Source: COE1 sp949066965 (GTDB lineage: Bacteria > Bacillota > Clostridia > Lachnospirales > Lachnospiraceae). From it: 64,000 nt of DNA. A program made the translations under genes and the position numbers. Below the pieces are notes generated by a model, which saw only the letters and a list, made by a program, of their open reading frames with translations, was not told the origin of the DNA and did no database searches. Shown here piece by piece: positions 42,327 to 51,445 of this stretch; position 1 is the stretch's first letter, and each line of letters opens with the position of its first letter. Location of the stretch: positions 1 through 64,000 of the forward strand of contig CARTDA010000008.1 in assembly GCA_949066965.1 (NCBI GenBank), read 5' to 3'.

Positions 42327-42795
42327 ATTTTAATGGCTTTGCACCAGCTTTTTCTTGCATTTTTTCGACCCATGCCTTGAACTTTCCCTTTTTCTTGCCA
42401 GGAGCGGCATTGAGCTTTCCGCGGATGCCTTTTACATCCGTGATGTAAATGCCGCTGACAGTGGCTTTTATCTCTTTCTTGACAGGAATCACGTCGAAGA
42501 TGGCGGCATCACAGATTAAGGACAATATCTGCGGACCGACCTTTGCCTTTACAATGGGAAATTTGGCACGGCGCATATACTTGGGGGTCTGTTCCAGGAC
42601 AGCGGCAGGCAGACCGGATTCTTTTAGTTTTAATTTTTTCTTGTCGATTATCAGCATGGTGACAGTCTGTTTGGCAGCCTCTATCTGGGCTTCCTGCTCC
42701 GCCTGCTTTTTCTGCATTTTTTTTCCGATAAAATAAAGCACGACCATTGCCACGACCAAAACAATTAAAATAACAATTAATACCTTTGCAAACAT
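42325..42795 (-). CDS. Unrecognised single-helix membrane protein
   Basis: The 156-residue protein has an N-terminal membrane helix (about 3-24, LIVILIVLVVAMVVLYFIG), a charged coil (25-45) and a soluble domain with TVTMLIIDKKKLKLKESGLP and a basic C-terminus rich in lysine. The end (KKKGKFKAWVEKMQEKAGAK) is strongly positive. I do not recognise the family and infer only that it is anchored with its domain in the cytoplasm. The 3' end touches repeat B. Confidence 0.7.
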   Translation of the reverse strand: MFAKVLIVILIVLVVAMVVLYFIGKKMQKKQAEQEAQIEAAKQTVTMLIIDKKKLKLKESGLPAAVLEQTPKYMRRAKFPIVKAKVGPQILSLICDAAIFDVIPVKKEIKATVSGIYITDVKGIRGKLNAAPGKKKGKFKAWVEKMQEKAGAKPLK

Positions 42796-42978
42796 CTGGA
42801 ATCATTACCTTTCTGGATTGAGATTTTGTTCTAATCTTTCATCATTATTTTACGCATAATGATAAGATATTGTCATATTATGGATTGTATCATTAATTTC
42901 TGGAAAGTGCAACAAAGTCTGATGATTTCGTTGTATTTTTATATTGTTGATGTTATGATATATTTTAGTTACTGTTTA

Positions 42979-43064
42979 TGCACATGGGCATCCAAATGAA
43001 ATATGTCAGCAGGCTGACGGACGCCCGGCGCGCGAGTAGTGGAGAAGGTTGTTCCCCTGCTCGG
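42979..43064 (+). repeat. Repeat family C, copy 2
   Basis: It starts TGCACATGGGCATCC, has GTCAG/CTGAC and GGACGCCC, and ends with the CGAGTAG/CTGCTCG hairpin. It lies in the 360-base gap before the PPIase lipoprotein gene. The rest of that gap (42796-42978 and 43065-43155) is AT-rich with no gene; GCCGCTTTGCGGC at 43106 is a short hairpin. Confidence 0.85.
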
Positions 43065-43155
43065 TTTCCAATGACAAAGGCGCATGAATGAAACGCTTTG
43101 GGATGCCGCTTTGCGGCTGCGGTAGTATAAATAAAACAGGGAAGGATTAGGATGT

Positions 43156-44355
43156 ATGAAAAAGAAGTTCGTGCTGATATGTATGACGGGAATGATGGTG
43201 CTTGGCTTGTGTGCCTGTGGGGACAAAAAGACAGGGCAGGAGCAGACATCGCAGACGGAGACAGATACGGCAGATACAGCTTTGTCGGAGGAAGATACGG
43301 ACAGTGAACCGCCGACAGAGACGGAGACAGAGAGGGTAAGTGACAGACCGGACTATGTGGGATTTCAGGATCTTGACATTGAGAAGTATGTTACGCTTGC
43401 TGACTATAAAAATTTTAAAGTAAGTGCGGTAAAGCCCGCGGTGGATGATACTGCCATTGAGAGCTATATCAACAGTTCCCTCCTTGTAGGAAATATAACG
43501 GGCAGGGCGGTCCGGGAAGGCGATGTCGCTGACATTGACTTTGTCGGCAAGAGAGACGGGGAAGCTTTTGAGGGAGGATCGGGTTCCGGCTATAAGCTTG
43601 GAATCGGAACAGGTTCCTTTATTCCCGGCTTTGAGGACGGGCTGGTTGGCGTGATGCCCGGTGAGACGGTTGACTTAAATCTGACGTTTCCGGAAAATTA
43701 TACGCAGAATCCTGACCTTGCGGGACAGGAGGTCGTGTTTACCGTTACGGTCAACAGCATTCAGGGCTCTGCCGAGTATGCGACTGTGACAGAAGCGGAG
43801 ATGAAAGAGATGGGACTTGCTTACCAGACGAAGGAGGAAGTCTGGGAAGCCGGGAAGAAGGCCGTAGAGGAGCGGGCTGCGGAAACGTTTGCGGCAAATT
43901 CCCAGAATGCCATTGTGCAGAAGCTCGTGGAGGAAAGCGAGATCCAGTCAATGCCGGACTACCTTGTTGAGGAGGAGGCACAGAATTACAATCATTATAT
44001 GAATTCCCTGGCGCAGTCCATGTATGGCATAGGGCTTGAGGATTTTGTGGCAGGCGCTTATGGGATGACGATGGAACAGTATAATGAACAGCTCGATGAG
44101 ATGTGTACGGAAGTGGTAAGGCAGTATCTTGTGATGGAAGCGGCAGCAAGGGCCGAAGGCATAGAGATTACGGACGAACTGATTCATGAGCAGGCGGATG
44201 GTGAAGCAGCAGAGTATGGCTATGCATCGGGCAGTGAACTGATTGACGAGGTAGGATATGCGACATACAGAATGTCAATCGTACAGGAGAAAGTGATTGG
44301 GCGGCTGCTGGAAATCATAGATGTCGAGGAGGAGACCACACAGGCAGCGGAATAA
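43156..44355 (+). CDS. Trigger-factor-like FKBP peptidyl-prolyl isomerase lipoprotein
   Basis: The 399-residue lipoprotein has a signal peptide with lipobox LGLCAC, an acidic linker (20-65), and an FKBP-type PPIase domain in the trigger-factor arrangement (EGDVADIDFVGKRDGEAFEG, GTGSFIPGFEDGLVGVMPGE, VNLTFPENY-type strand). A helical trigger-factor C-terminal part follows (about 220-380). It is anchored on the outer side of the membrane and probably helps exported proteins fold. The cytosolic ribosome-binding N-domain of true trigger factor is absent. Confidence 0.88.
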   Translation: MKKKFVLICMTGMMVLGLCACGDKKTGQEQTSQTETDTADTALSEEDTDSEPPTETETERVSDRPDYVGFQDLDIEKYVTLADYKNFKVSAVKPAVDDTAIESYINSSLLVGNITGRAVREGDVADIDFVGKRDGEAFEGGSGSGYKLGIGTGSFIPGFEDGLVGVMPGETVDLNLTFPENYTQNPDLAGQEVVFTVTVNSIQGSAEYATVTEAEMKEMGLAYQTKEEVWEAGKKAVEERAAETFAANSQNAIVQKLVEESEIQSMPDYLVEEEAQNYNHYMNSLAQSMYGIGLEDFVAGAYGMTMEQYNEQLDEMCTEVVRQYLVMEAAARAEGIEITDELIHEQADGEAAEYGYASGSELIDEVGYATYRMSIVQEKVIGRLLEIIDVEEETTQAAE

Positions 44356-44445
44356 AACGCCCTAGTACTCCATCTAGTTAGAAATTGGAGCATTAGTACA
44401 TCGTTTCCGCAGATAAAAAGAGTTTGTGAAAAGGGGAAAATACGC

Positions 44446-45726
44446 ATGAAAAAACGATACAGACGTCTGGCGGCAGCCTGTCTTTGTGCGGCAGTACTTT
44501 TTACCACATATGATATTTGGGGTACCCATGAGTTTTACCAGGTACAGGCTGCAAAAAAGGATGACTTGAAACAACAAAATAAAGATGACCAGGACAAGCT
44601 GGATGACGTGAATGACCGAATGAATGAGCTTGCCGAGGAACAGGAGGGGATTGATGCGGAAATAACGGCGCTGAGTAATGATATTGCCCAAATCATGGCG
44701 AGCATCAGCCTTCTGGAAGAAGAAATCGAGGCAAAGAAAGCCCAGATTGAGCAGGCAAAGCTTGATCTTGCGGAGGCGCAGCGGGTGGAGCGGGAACAGT
44801 ACGAGTCCATGAAAGTCCGGGTAAAGGCGATGTATGAGAGCGGGCAGACTTCGTTTCTTGACATTATTTTTAACGCATCTTCCATGGAGGATATGCTGAA
44901 TAAAGCGGATTACGTGGAGAAGATGCAGGAGTATGACCGCAAAATGTTCACAAACTATCAGATTGCAAGGCAGAATGTCGAGGACTTAAAAGAAAATCTG
45001 GAAATTGAAGAATCGGAGCTGGAGGCGGCGCAGGAAGGGCTCCAGGAGGAAATGGACAGCGTGGAGGAGGCAAGGGCTGAACTGGAAACAATCAGTGCCG
45101 ACTATGCTGTGCAGATTAGCAAGGCAAAACAGCAGGCAGAGGTGTACAAGTCGCAGATTAAACAGAGAAATGCCCAGATAAAGCAGATTGAGGAAGCGGA
45201 GCGAAAGGCAGCAGAGGAGGCAGCGCGCAAGAAAGCGGAGGAAGAACGCAGACGCAGGGAAGAAGAGGCGAAGAAGAACAACAGCAACAAGAACAATAAC
45301 AGCAGTACCGCCAGCAACACGACACCCCCGGCTGCCGGAACGGCATCCGTCAATAAGGATGCCATTATGGCGGCAAAGGGAGGCGCAAAAGGAAAAGAAG
45401 TCGCAGTATTTGCCTGCGGGTTTGTGGGAAATCCGTATGTGGCAGGGGGTACAAGCCTGACAAATGGCGCGGACTGTTCAGGTTTTACGCAGTCGGTTTA
45501 TAAGTCGTTTGGCTACAGCCTTCCCCGCAGTTCCACCTCACAGAGAAGTGCCGGCAGGGAAGTGAGCTATGCGGATGCAGAACCAGGGGACATTATATGC
45601 TATCCGGGACATGTGGCAATTTACATAGGAAATGGAAAGATTGTCCATGCCAGTTCGGCAAAGACCGGAATAAAAATCAGCAATGCACTTTACCGGGAAA
45701 TTTTATGCGTGCGCAGAGTGGTATAG
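44446..45726 (+). CDS. PcsB-like NlpC/P60 peptidoglycan hydrolase
   Basis: The 426-residue secreted protein has a signal peptide (about 1-33), a long coiled coil (35-280), a Lys/Asn/Thr linker and an NlpC/P60 domain with the catalytic Cys in GADCSGFTQSVYK, His in YPGHVAIYIG and a third residue in IVHASS. It cleaves stem-peptide bonds in the cell wall, and the coiled coil keeps it under control, as in PcsB/CwlO-type hydrolases worked by FtsEX. It begins 90 bases after the PPIase lipoprotein gene. No ribosome site better than AAAGGGG at 44431 is seen. Confidence 0.92.
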   Translation: MKKRYRRLAAACLCAAVLFTTYDIWGTHEFYQVQAAKKDDLKQQNKDDQDKLDDVNDRMNELAEEQEGIDAEITALSNDIAQIMASISLLEEEIEAKKAQIEQAKLDLAEAQRVEREQYESMKVRVKAMYESGQTSFLDIIFNASSMEDMLNKADYVEKMQEYDRKMFTNYQIARQNVEDLKENLEIEESELEAAQEGLQEEMDSVEEARAELETISADYAVQISKAKQQAEVYKSQIKQRNAQIKQIEEAERKAAEEAARKKAEEERRRREEEAKKNNSNKNNNSSTASNTTPPAAGTASVNKDAIMAAKGGAKGKEVAVFACGFVGNPYVAGGTSLTNGADCSGFTQSVYKSFGYSLPRSSTSQRSAGREVSYADAEPGDIICYPGHVAIYIGNGKIVHASSAKTGIKISNALYREILCVRRVV

Positions 45727-45796
45727 AAAGAACATAGCACCGTACAATAATACGAGGCGATAGAAAGCCTGTAATCTTAAGGGATAATGGGAAAAT

Positions 45797-46756
45797 GTGA
45801 TATGGATAAAATTTATGGATGTGGATGATTTTAAGAAGGTAAATGACACCTATGGGCATCTTTTTGGTGACGAGGTGTTCTCGAGACTATCTGAGACCAT
45901 AAGAAGCGTAGTTGATGCACGCGGTGCGGTTGGACGTTTCGGTGGTGACGAGTTTATGATTGTGCTTGACGGTGTTTCAGACGAGGAGATGCTCCGCCGC
46001 ATTTTAAAGACGGCTTCCAAAAATCTACAGTGGACGTACAAGGACTATGTGGACAGCGTGCCTGTTACGACTTCCTGTGGTGTTGCAAAATTTCCAGATG
46101 ATGGGGACAGTTTTGAAGACCTTTTCAAAAAGGCAGATAAGGCGCTTTACATTGCAAAGGCAAAGGGAAAGAACCGGTTTATTATCTATGATGAAGCAAA
46201 ACATGGTAGCATTGTCACGGAGCGGGAGTCTGACAATATTGTCGGAATCAAGGCGATTGCAAGTGAGGGCAAGAAGGCAGATGCAATGTCGGAAGTAGTG
46301 CTGGCGCTCCATAAAAACGGTGTGTCGGCATTGCCAGATGCAATGGAAAAAATAAGGACGTATTTCGATGTGGACGGAGTGACAGTCTATCAGGGAGCGG
46401 ATTTGCACAGGGTTCTCACGGCAGGAAGATATGTGAATCCGGTTCAGGGGCTGGACTTTATATTGAACGGAGCTTACCTTGATTTGTTTGACCAGCAGGG
46501 TGTGTGTAAGATTGGAAATATTGAGAAACTGAAAAACAACCAGAAGGAAGCGTATAAGCTGTATGGACTTCAGGAGTGCAGGGAGCTTGTGCAGTTTATC
46601 GCATACAGAAATGGAAGCCCCATGGCAGTTGTGGAGTTTGATTATTTCAACAGGATGCCGAAAATAGGCGCTACAGACAAAGGGCTTATGACGATTGCCG
46701 GAAGAATGATGGCAGAAACGGCATGTGATTTCAGTTACAAGGAAAGTGGCAGCTAA
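45797..46756 (+). CDS. GGDEF protein lacking the start of the domain, with C-terminal GAF-like part
   Basis: The frame begins at GTG 45797 in the middle of the GGDEF fold (FMDVDDFKKVNDTYGHLFGD). It has an intact RFGGDEFMIVL active site and ADKALYIAKAKGKNRF, then a domain of about 170 residues resembling GAF (CKIGNIEKLKNN, QFIAYRNGSPMAVVEFDY). The DxLTGLxNR segment, about 35 residues that build the first strand and helix of the domain, is missing and is not found in the other upstream frames. No good ribosome site is present. It is either a pseudogene of a diguanylate cyclase or a remnant without activity. Confidence 0.75.
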   Translation: MIWIKFMDVDDFKKVNDTYGHLFGDEVFSRLSETIRSVVDARGAVGRFGGDEFMIVLDGVSDEEMLRRILKTASKNLQWTYKDYVDSVPVTTSCGVAKFPDDGDSFEDLFKKADKALYIAKAKGKNRFIIYDEAKHGSIVTERESDNIVGIKAIASEGKKADAMSEVVLALHKNGVSALPDAMEKIRTYFDVDGVTVYQGADLHRVLTAGRYVNPVQGLDFILNGAYLDLFDQQGVCKIGNIEKLKNNQKEAYKLYGLQECRELVQFIAYRNGSPMAVVEFDYFNRMPKIGATDKGLMTIAGRMMAETACDFSYKESGS

Positions 46757-46777
46757 GGACAGGAGCTGCCACTTTCC
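46741..46777 (+). terminator. Terminator overlapping the GGDEF gene stop
   Basis: GGAAAGTGGCAGCT pairs with AGCTGCCACTTTCC around a 9-base loop; the left arm is in the coding end. There is no clear T-run. Confidence 0.65.
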
Positions 46778-46798
46778 TTATGGCATTCACGAAACGCT

Positions 46799-47059
46799 TT
46801 AGGCTTCGGCATGCTGGTGTGCGTATTTTTCGCGGGTGGCAAGTCCTCCCCTGATATGCCGTTCGGACTTGTTTACATCCAGCACTGTCCGTGCCTGTTT
46901 GGCAAGAGTGGGGTTCACCTGCATAAGCCTTGAGGTAACATCCTTATGTACCGTGGATTTGCTTACGCCGAACGCCTTGGCAGTCTGACGTACAGTGGCG
47001 TTATTGTCGATGATATAGACAGCAATATTGATCGCTCTTTCTTCAATATAATCTTTCAT
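46799..47059 (-). CDS. spoIIID: Sporulation transcription regulator SpoIIID
   Basis: The 86-residue protein has the SpoIIID helix-turn-helix (NATVRQTAKAFGVSKSTVHK) preceded by YIEERAINIAVYIID and a basic tail (HIRGGLATREKYAHQ). SpoIIID regulates mother-cell genes during sporulation, switching on sigK and repressing early sigma-E genes. This identifies the organism as an endospore former by lineage. AAGGAG is about 15 bases before the ATG, farther than usual, so translation may be weak or the start slightly different. Confidence 0.95.
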   Translation of the reverse strand: MKDYIEERAINIAVYIIDNNATVRQTAKAFGVSKSTVHKDVTSRLMQVNPTLAKQARTVLDVNKSERHIRGGLATREKYAHQHAEA

Positions 47060-47314
47060 AATCTTGAAAAGGGGTCTCCTTCTGAATCATTTGTACATTC
47101 TATGAGAAGATGGCAGAGAATATGAATGACATGATGGAATCCGTCAATGGTGGTTGCATGTACGGTTTTATACGGACTTAGCAGTAAACGCCAAGTCCTA
47201 TGTGAACGGTAACCAACGAGCTTCTTAAAAACTAGAAATAGATTGTATAAACTTGACATTTTTTACAAGATGCCTTACAATGGAGAACACAAGTTTGATG
47301 AGGGGGGAATTCCA

Positions 47315-48334
47315 ATGATAGAAGTCAGCCATATTTCAAAGGATTTTGTCGCACCGAAAAAATATCCGGGACTGCGCGGGGCAGTAAAGGGTCTGTTTTC
47401 CACAGAAAAGGTTATAAAGACGGCGGTGGACGATATCTCATTTTCGATTGATACCGGTGAAATTGTCGGTTATATTGGAAGCAATGGTGCAGGGAAATCC
47501 ACGACCATTAAGATGATGACGGGGATTCTGGTGCCGACGAAGGGAACCTGTACCGTTGCGGGCATCAATCCAAGCCGGAACCGAAAGGAAAATGCACAAA
47601 ATATTGGTGTGGTTTTTGGACAAAGAACACAATTGTGGTGGGATCTGCCGCTGAGTGAATCCTTTACAATCCTAAAAGAAATTTACAATGTGTCAGATGC
47701 GGAATACGCCGGGCAGATGGAATTCCTGAACAGGGTACTGGAGCTGCAGGATTTTTTTGACAGGCCAGTGCGGACACTCTCGCTGGGACAGCGGATGCGT
47801 GCAGATTTAGGTGCGGCGCTCCTGCATAACCCCAAGGTGCTCTATCTGGACGAGCCCACAATCGGACTGGATCTGGTCGTGAAGGACAACATCAGGAAGG
47901 CAATCAGGGAGATTAATGAGAAATACCGGACAACCGTCATCCTGACAACGCATGATATTGGTGATATTGAGGAGCTGTGCAGCCGCATTATGATTATTGA
48001 CGAAGGCAGGAAAATTTATGACGGTTCGCTTGCTGATTTAAAAGACACCTATGGAACCAGGAGAAAGGTTTCCATGGAAGTAAAACAGCCGGAGAAGGCA
48101 AAAGGGCTCCGCCTGCATGAGATTCTGGGAGTGCAGGAGACTGCGTGTTCCATGAGCTTCAGTCCGGAAAACAGTATGCTCTGCGTGACGTTTGACAAGC
48201 ATAGGCTGCAGGTGCCGCAGATTCTCTCGGCGGTCATGGCAGTTGTCGAGGTCAAGGATGTACAGATTCAGGAGACAGAGCTTGCTGAGATTGTAAAGGA
48301 AATTTATAACCATGGCGTGGGAGGGAAAGCATGA
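47315..48334 (+). CDS. ABC-2 transporter ATP-binding protein
   Basis: The 339-residue ATPase has an N-terminal extension with the family mark KYPGLRGAVKGLFSTEK, Walker A (GSNGAGKST), Q-loop VFGQRTQLWWDLP, signature LSLGQRMRADL, Walker B (VLYLDEPTIGLD) and H-loop LTTHDIGD. It energises the two ABC-2 permeases encoded next. AGGGGGGAA supports ATG 47315 over an upstream codon. Its last four bases overlap the first permease. Confidence 0.94.
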   Translation: MIEVSHISKDFVAPKKYPGLRGAVKGLFSTEKVIKTAVDDISFSIDTGEIVGYIGSNGAGKSTTIKMMTGILVPTKGTCTVAGINPSRNRKENAQNIGVVFGQRTQLWWDLPLSESFTILKEIYNVSDAEYAGQMEFLNRVLELQDFFDRPVRTLSLGQRMRADLGAALLHNPKVLYLDEPTIGLDLVVKDNIRKAIREINEKYRTTVILTTHDIGDIEELCSRIMIIDEGRKIYDGSLADLKDTYGTRRKVSMEVKQPEKAKGLRLHEILGVQETACSMSFSPENSMLCVTFDKHRLQVPQILSAVMAVVEVKDVQIQETELAEIVKEIYNHGVGGKA

Positions 48335-49149
48335 GAAAGCGTTTGCGGATTTATCTGCCGTTTGCGGCAAATGAGCTGAAACGGCAGCTCGCTTACAAGG
48401 GGGCATTCTACTTGTTCATACTGGTGAATCTGTTTGGATCCTTCATCAGCTATTATCTGTGGATGGCAATCTATGGAAGCTCGGAGAAGGCAGTGATTGG
48501 CGGGCTGACGCAGAAAGAAATGGTGGTCTATGTCTTTATGGTATACGTCACGGCATCCATTGTCACGGCATCGATTTCAACCATGGTCAGTGACGATGTG
48601 GTGAAGGGCACGGTTGCGATGAACCTGATTAAGCCGATAGATTACCGTCTGAGCCTGATTGCCATGGCTTCAGGAAATATGGCTTACCGGTTTCTGGTTC
48701 CGTCCGTCTTTATCTGGATTGGGCTGGAAATCTATAAAATAAAGGTACTGGGACTGGCACCTGTCACCGTTATGGGGATTTTCCTGTATCTGACAAGCTG
48801 CATCATGAGTTTCCTGATTTACGTGCTGTTTGATTTCTGTTTTGGAATGCTTGCTTTTTTTACAACCTATATTTTTGGGATGCGTATGGCGAAGGACGCA
48901 CTGCTGAGCTTCCTGACAGGGCAGCTGATTCCGATAAGTTTCTTTCCTGCCGCAATGCAAAGGGTGTTTGACTTTCTGCCGTTTTCATCCATGGTCTATA
49001 CGCCGGTCATGATTTATCTGGGAAAATATACCGGGGAAACGCTTGCGTTTATGATGCTGCGGCAGGCAGCGTGGGTGGTGCTCTTATATGTGGCGGGCAG
49101 CCTAATCTGGCGTCAGGTGACAAAACGGCTGATTGTTCTTGGGGGTTAG
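48331..49149 (+). CDS. ABC-2-type permease (subunit 1)
   Basis: The 272-residue protein has six membrane helices. It begins MRKRLRIYLPFAANELKRQL and contains DDVVKGTVAMNLIKPIDYRL, typical of the ABC-2 permease group that comes in pairs. It probably forms a heterodimer with the next gene's product. The substrate is unknown; related pairs export antibiotics or are multidrug-type. Translation is coupled to the ATPase gene through ATGA overlap. Confidence 0.92.
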   Translation: MRKRLRIYLPFAANELKRQLAYKGAFYLFILVNLFGSFISYYLWMAIYGSSEKAVIGGLTQKEMVVYVFMVYVTASIVTASISTMVSDDVVKGTVAMNLIKPIDYRLSLIAMASGNMAYRFLVPSVFIWIGLEIYKIKVLGLAPVTVMGIFLYLTSCIMSFLIYVLFDFCFGMLAFFTTYIFGMRMAKDALLSFLTGQLIPISFFPAAMQRVFDFLPFSSMVYTPVMIYLGKYTGETLAFMMLRQAAWVVLLYVAGSLIWRQVTKRLIVLGG

Positions 49150-49182
49150 TACGAAAACATTTGTCCGGCGGAAAGGAGAAAT

Positions 49183-49983
49183 ATGAATACAGTAAAACGA
49201 TATCTGCGGCTGTACAGGGTTCTGGTGACGCAGTTTTTAAAGACAATCATGCAGTCGAGGGTTGATTTCCTGATTGGACTGCTTGGATTTTTCTTTACAC
49301 AGGTTATGGGAATCGCTTTTCTATATCTGGTATTTCAGCAGATTCCGAGCTTACAGGGATGGACGCTCGACCAGCTGATATTTATTTATGGTTTTGCGCA
49401 GATTCCGCGGGGAATCGACCATCTGTTTACGGACAATATCTGGCTTGTGGCATACCGCCTGGTCATCAATGGGGACTTTGACCGTTACATGCTGCGTCCG
49501 ATGAACATCTTTTTTCAGGTCATCGCGGAGAAGCTGCAGCCTGACGCGCTTGGGGAGCTGCTGATCGGAACAATCCTTGTGGTGCGTTCCCTGACAAAAG
49601 GAATTGTGATTGTGGATGGGCTGCACATTGCATTGTTTTTTGTCTCCATCTTTGCGGGGGCATTGATTTATACGTCCATCAAATTGTTTTTTGCATCGCT
49701 TGCATTCTGGCTGAAAGTGAGCGGCCCGTTTTTGCAGATTGCCTATGACATGGCAAATTTTGCGAAATATCCTACGGAAATTTACTCAAAAGGAATCCGT
49801 TTTCTGATTACATGGGTCATACCGTTTGCGTTTGTGGCGTATCTGCCCGCCAGCTTTTTTATGAAGGCGGACACATCCGCAGGCGTGGTTGGCATTGAGT
49901 GCGGTATCGCCTTTGTATTCTGGTGGATTGCGTATGCCGTGTTCCACCGGGGGACGCAGGTTTATGAGAGTGCAGGAAATTAA
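49183..49983 (+). CDS. ABC-2-type permease (subunit 2)
   Basis: The 266-residue membrane protein has six helices, with FIYGFAQIPRGIDHLFTDN and NGDFDRYMLRPMNIFFQVIA matching the second permease of the same exporter class. The start has GAAAGGAG 6 bases upstream. It lies 33 bases after subunit 1 and ends the operon, which closes with a terminator at 50041. Confidence 0.92.
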   Translation: MNTVKRYLRLYRVLVTQFLKTIMQSRVDFLIGLLGFFFTQVMGIAFLYLVFQQIPSLQGWTLDQLIFIYGFAQIPRGIDHLFTDNIWLVAYRLVINGDFDRYMLRPMNIFFQVIAEKLQPDALGELLIGTILVVRSLTKGIVIVDGLHIALFFVSIFAGALIYTSIKLFFASLAFWLKVSGPFLQIAYDMANFAKYPTEIYSKGIRFLITWVIPFAFVAYLPASFFMKADTSAGVVGIECGIAFVFWWIAYAVFHRGTQVYESAGN

Positions 49984-50040
49984 GGCGTGTGGACAACGGG
50001 ATATTCCTGTTAATGAATAGAGGACATTTATTATAGAAGG

Positions 50041-50076
50041 CATTCGGCGGACATGGTTTGGCCGAGTGTCTTTTTT
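50041..50076 (+). terminator. Terminator of the ABC-2 operon
   Basis: CATTCGGC and GCCGAGTG form a stem (one wobble) with a following TCTTTTTT. Repeat C copy 3 starts directly after. Confidence 0.8.
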
Positions 50077-50077
50077 A

Positions 50078-50165
50078 TGCACACGGGCGTCCAGATGAAA
50101 AATGTCAGCAAGCTGACGGACGCCCGGCGCGCGAGTAGTGGAGAAGGATATTCCCCTACTCGATT
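50078..50165 (+). repeat. Repeat family C, copy 3
   Basis: This is the best-folding copy: outer stem GGGCGTCC/GGACGCCC is perfect, inner GTCAG/CTGAC, distal CGAGTAG/CTACTCG perfect. It begins TGCACACGGGCG right after the terminator T-run. Confidence 0.9.
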
Positions 50166-50229
50166 GAAAAAAATTGTTACGGGCAGTGACGGTTTTATAA
50201 TTTATTAATAAATAAAATGAAAAAGATTG

Positions 50230-50258
50230 TTGACAATAAAAACTGAAAGTAGTAAGTT
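50230..50258 (+). promoter_or_regulatory. hrcA operon promoter
   Basis: TTGACA at 50230 with TAAGTT at 50253 is spaced by 17 bases, so transcription would begin just before the CIRCE element. Confidence 0.7.
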
Positions 50259-50272
50259 AGTATATGTAAATA

Positions 50273-50299
50273 TTAGCACTCCATTATAACGAGTGCTAA
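50273..50299. promoter_or_regulatory. CIRCE operator (HrcA binding site)
   Basis: TTAGCACTC, nine bases, then GAGTGCTAA: a perfect CIRCE inverted repeat. HrcA bound here represses the heat-shock operon it heads. Confidence 0.98.
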
Positions 50300-50349
50300 C
50301 AAAATAAGAAATTTGGCATACCATATAATTAAGAAGGGAGCGTGGCAGA

Positions 50350-51411
50350 TTGGATTTAGACGAGCGAAAGCGAAAGATTTTGCAGGCAATTATCCGCAAT
50401 TATCTTGAGACAGGAGAGCCGGTAGGAAGCAGAACCATTTCCAAGTATACGGACTTAAATCTAAGCTCTGCTACAATCCGCAATGAGATGTCGGATCTTG
50501 AAGAACTGGGATATATCATACAGCCGCACACGTCGGCGGGGCGCATTCCTTCCGATAAAGGTTACCGCCTGTATGTGGATCAGATGATGATTGAGAAGGA
50601 GGAGCAGCTCAGCCAGGCAACGCAGGAGGTAAAGGAAATGCAGAAAATGCTCCTTGACCGCGAGGATAAGATGGAGGCAGTGCTCAAGCAGATGGCAAGG
50701 ATGCTTGCCGCCAACACAAACTATGCCACAATGATATCGGCTCCGCAGGTCAGGGGAAACAAACTCAAATTTATACAGCTTTCCAGGGTGGACACAAGGC
50801 AGCTCTTGACAACGATTGTCGTGGAAGGCAATGTCATCAAGAATGAGATGATTTCCGTGGAGCAGATGCTTGACGATGAGGCGATTCTGAAGCTGAATAT
50901 CCTGCTAAACACGAATCTGAACGGGCTTCCAATCGAGGAAATCAACCTGGCAATGATATCGAACCTCAAGCAGCAGGCAGGCATCCATGCTGGAATTATT
51001 TCGGAAGTGATGGATGCGGTGGCAGCAGTCATTAAGGATGGTGAGCATGTAGAGATTTATACGAGCGGAGCGAACAATATCTTTAAATATCCGGAGCTTG
51101 CCGATAACCAGAGGGCGAGCGAACTGATAACAACCTTTGAGGAAAAGCAGATGCTGACTGAGCTCGTGCAGGACACCCTCACAGACGAAACCGGAACGGG
51201 CATACAGGTTTACATCGGCAATGAGACGCCGGTAAAGACCATGAAGGACTGTAGTGTCGTGACGGCGACCTATGAACTTGAGGAGGGCATGAAGGGCACC
51301 ATCGGGATTATTGGTCCGAGACGTATGGATTACGACAAGGTAATCAGTACATTGAAAACGTTGAAAAGCCAGCTCGATACCATCTACAAAAAGGACGGCG
51401 GGCAGACTTGA
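50350..51411 (+). CDS. hrcA: Heat-inducible transcription repressor HrcA
   Basis: The 353-residue repressor starts at TTG behind GAAGGGAGCG. The winged helix occupies the first 80 residues (VGSRTISKYTDLNLSSATIR, then ELGYIIQPHTSAGRIPSDKG); a GAF-like dimerisation domain follows. It represses its own operon through the CIRCE element and depends on GroEL for folding, which links it to protein damage. It is the first gene of the hrcA-grpE-dnaK-dnaJ cluster. Confidence 0.97.
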   Translation: MDLDERKRKILQAIIRNYLETGEPVGSRTISKYTDLNLSSATIRNEMSDLEELGYIIQPHTSAGRIPSDKGYRLYVDQMMIEKEEQLSQATQEVKEMQKMLLDREDKMEAVLKQMARMLAANTNYATMISAPQVRGNKLKFIQLSRVDTRQLLTTIVVEGNVIKNEMISVEQMLDDEAILKLNILLNTNLNGLPIEEINLAMISNLKQQAGIHAGIISEVMDAVAAVIKDGEHVEIYTSGANNIFKYPELADNQRASELITTFEEKQMLTELVQDTLTDETGTGIQVYIGNETPVKTMKDCSVVTATYELEEGMKGTIGIIGPRRMDYDKVISTLKTLKSQLDTIYKKDGGQT

Positions 51412-51445
51412 CCCAATATAGTAAAAAAATTTAGAAAGGAAACGA

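Noticed and set aside
44362..44400. Inverted repeat after the PPIase lipoprotein gene resembling the CTAATTAG words at 30291 and 41467
   Set aside because: Pairing is limited to CTCCA/TGGAG and the shared words are short; no terminator T-run.
46799..47059. Reading the small HTH gene as a transposase or phage regulator
   Set aside because: Length and the whole helix-turn-helix segment match SpoIIID closely.
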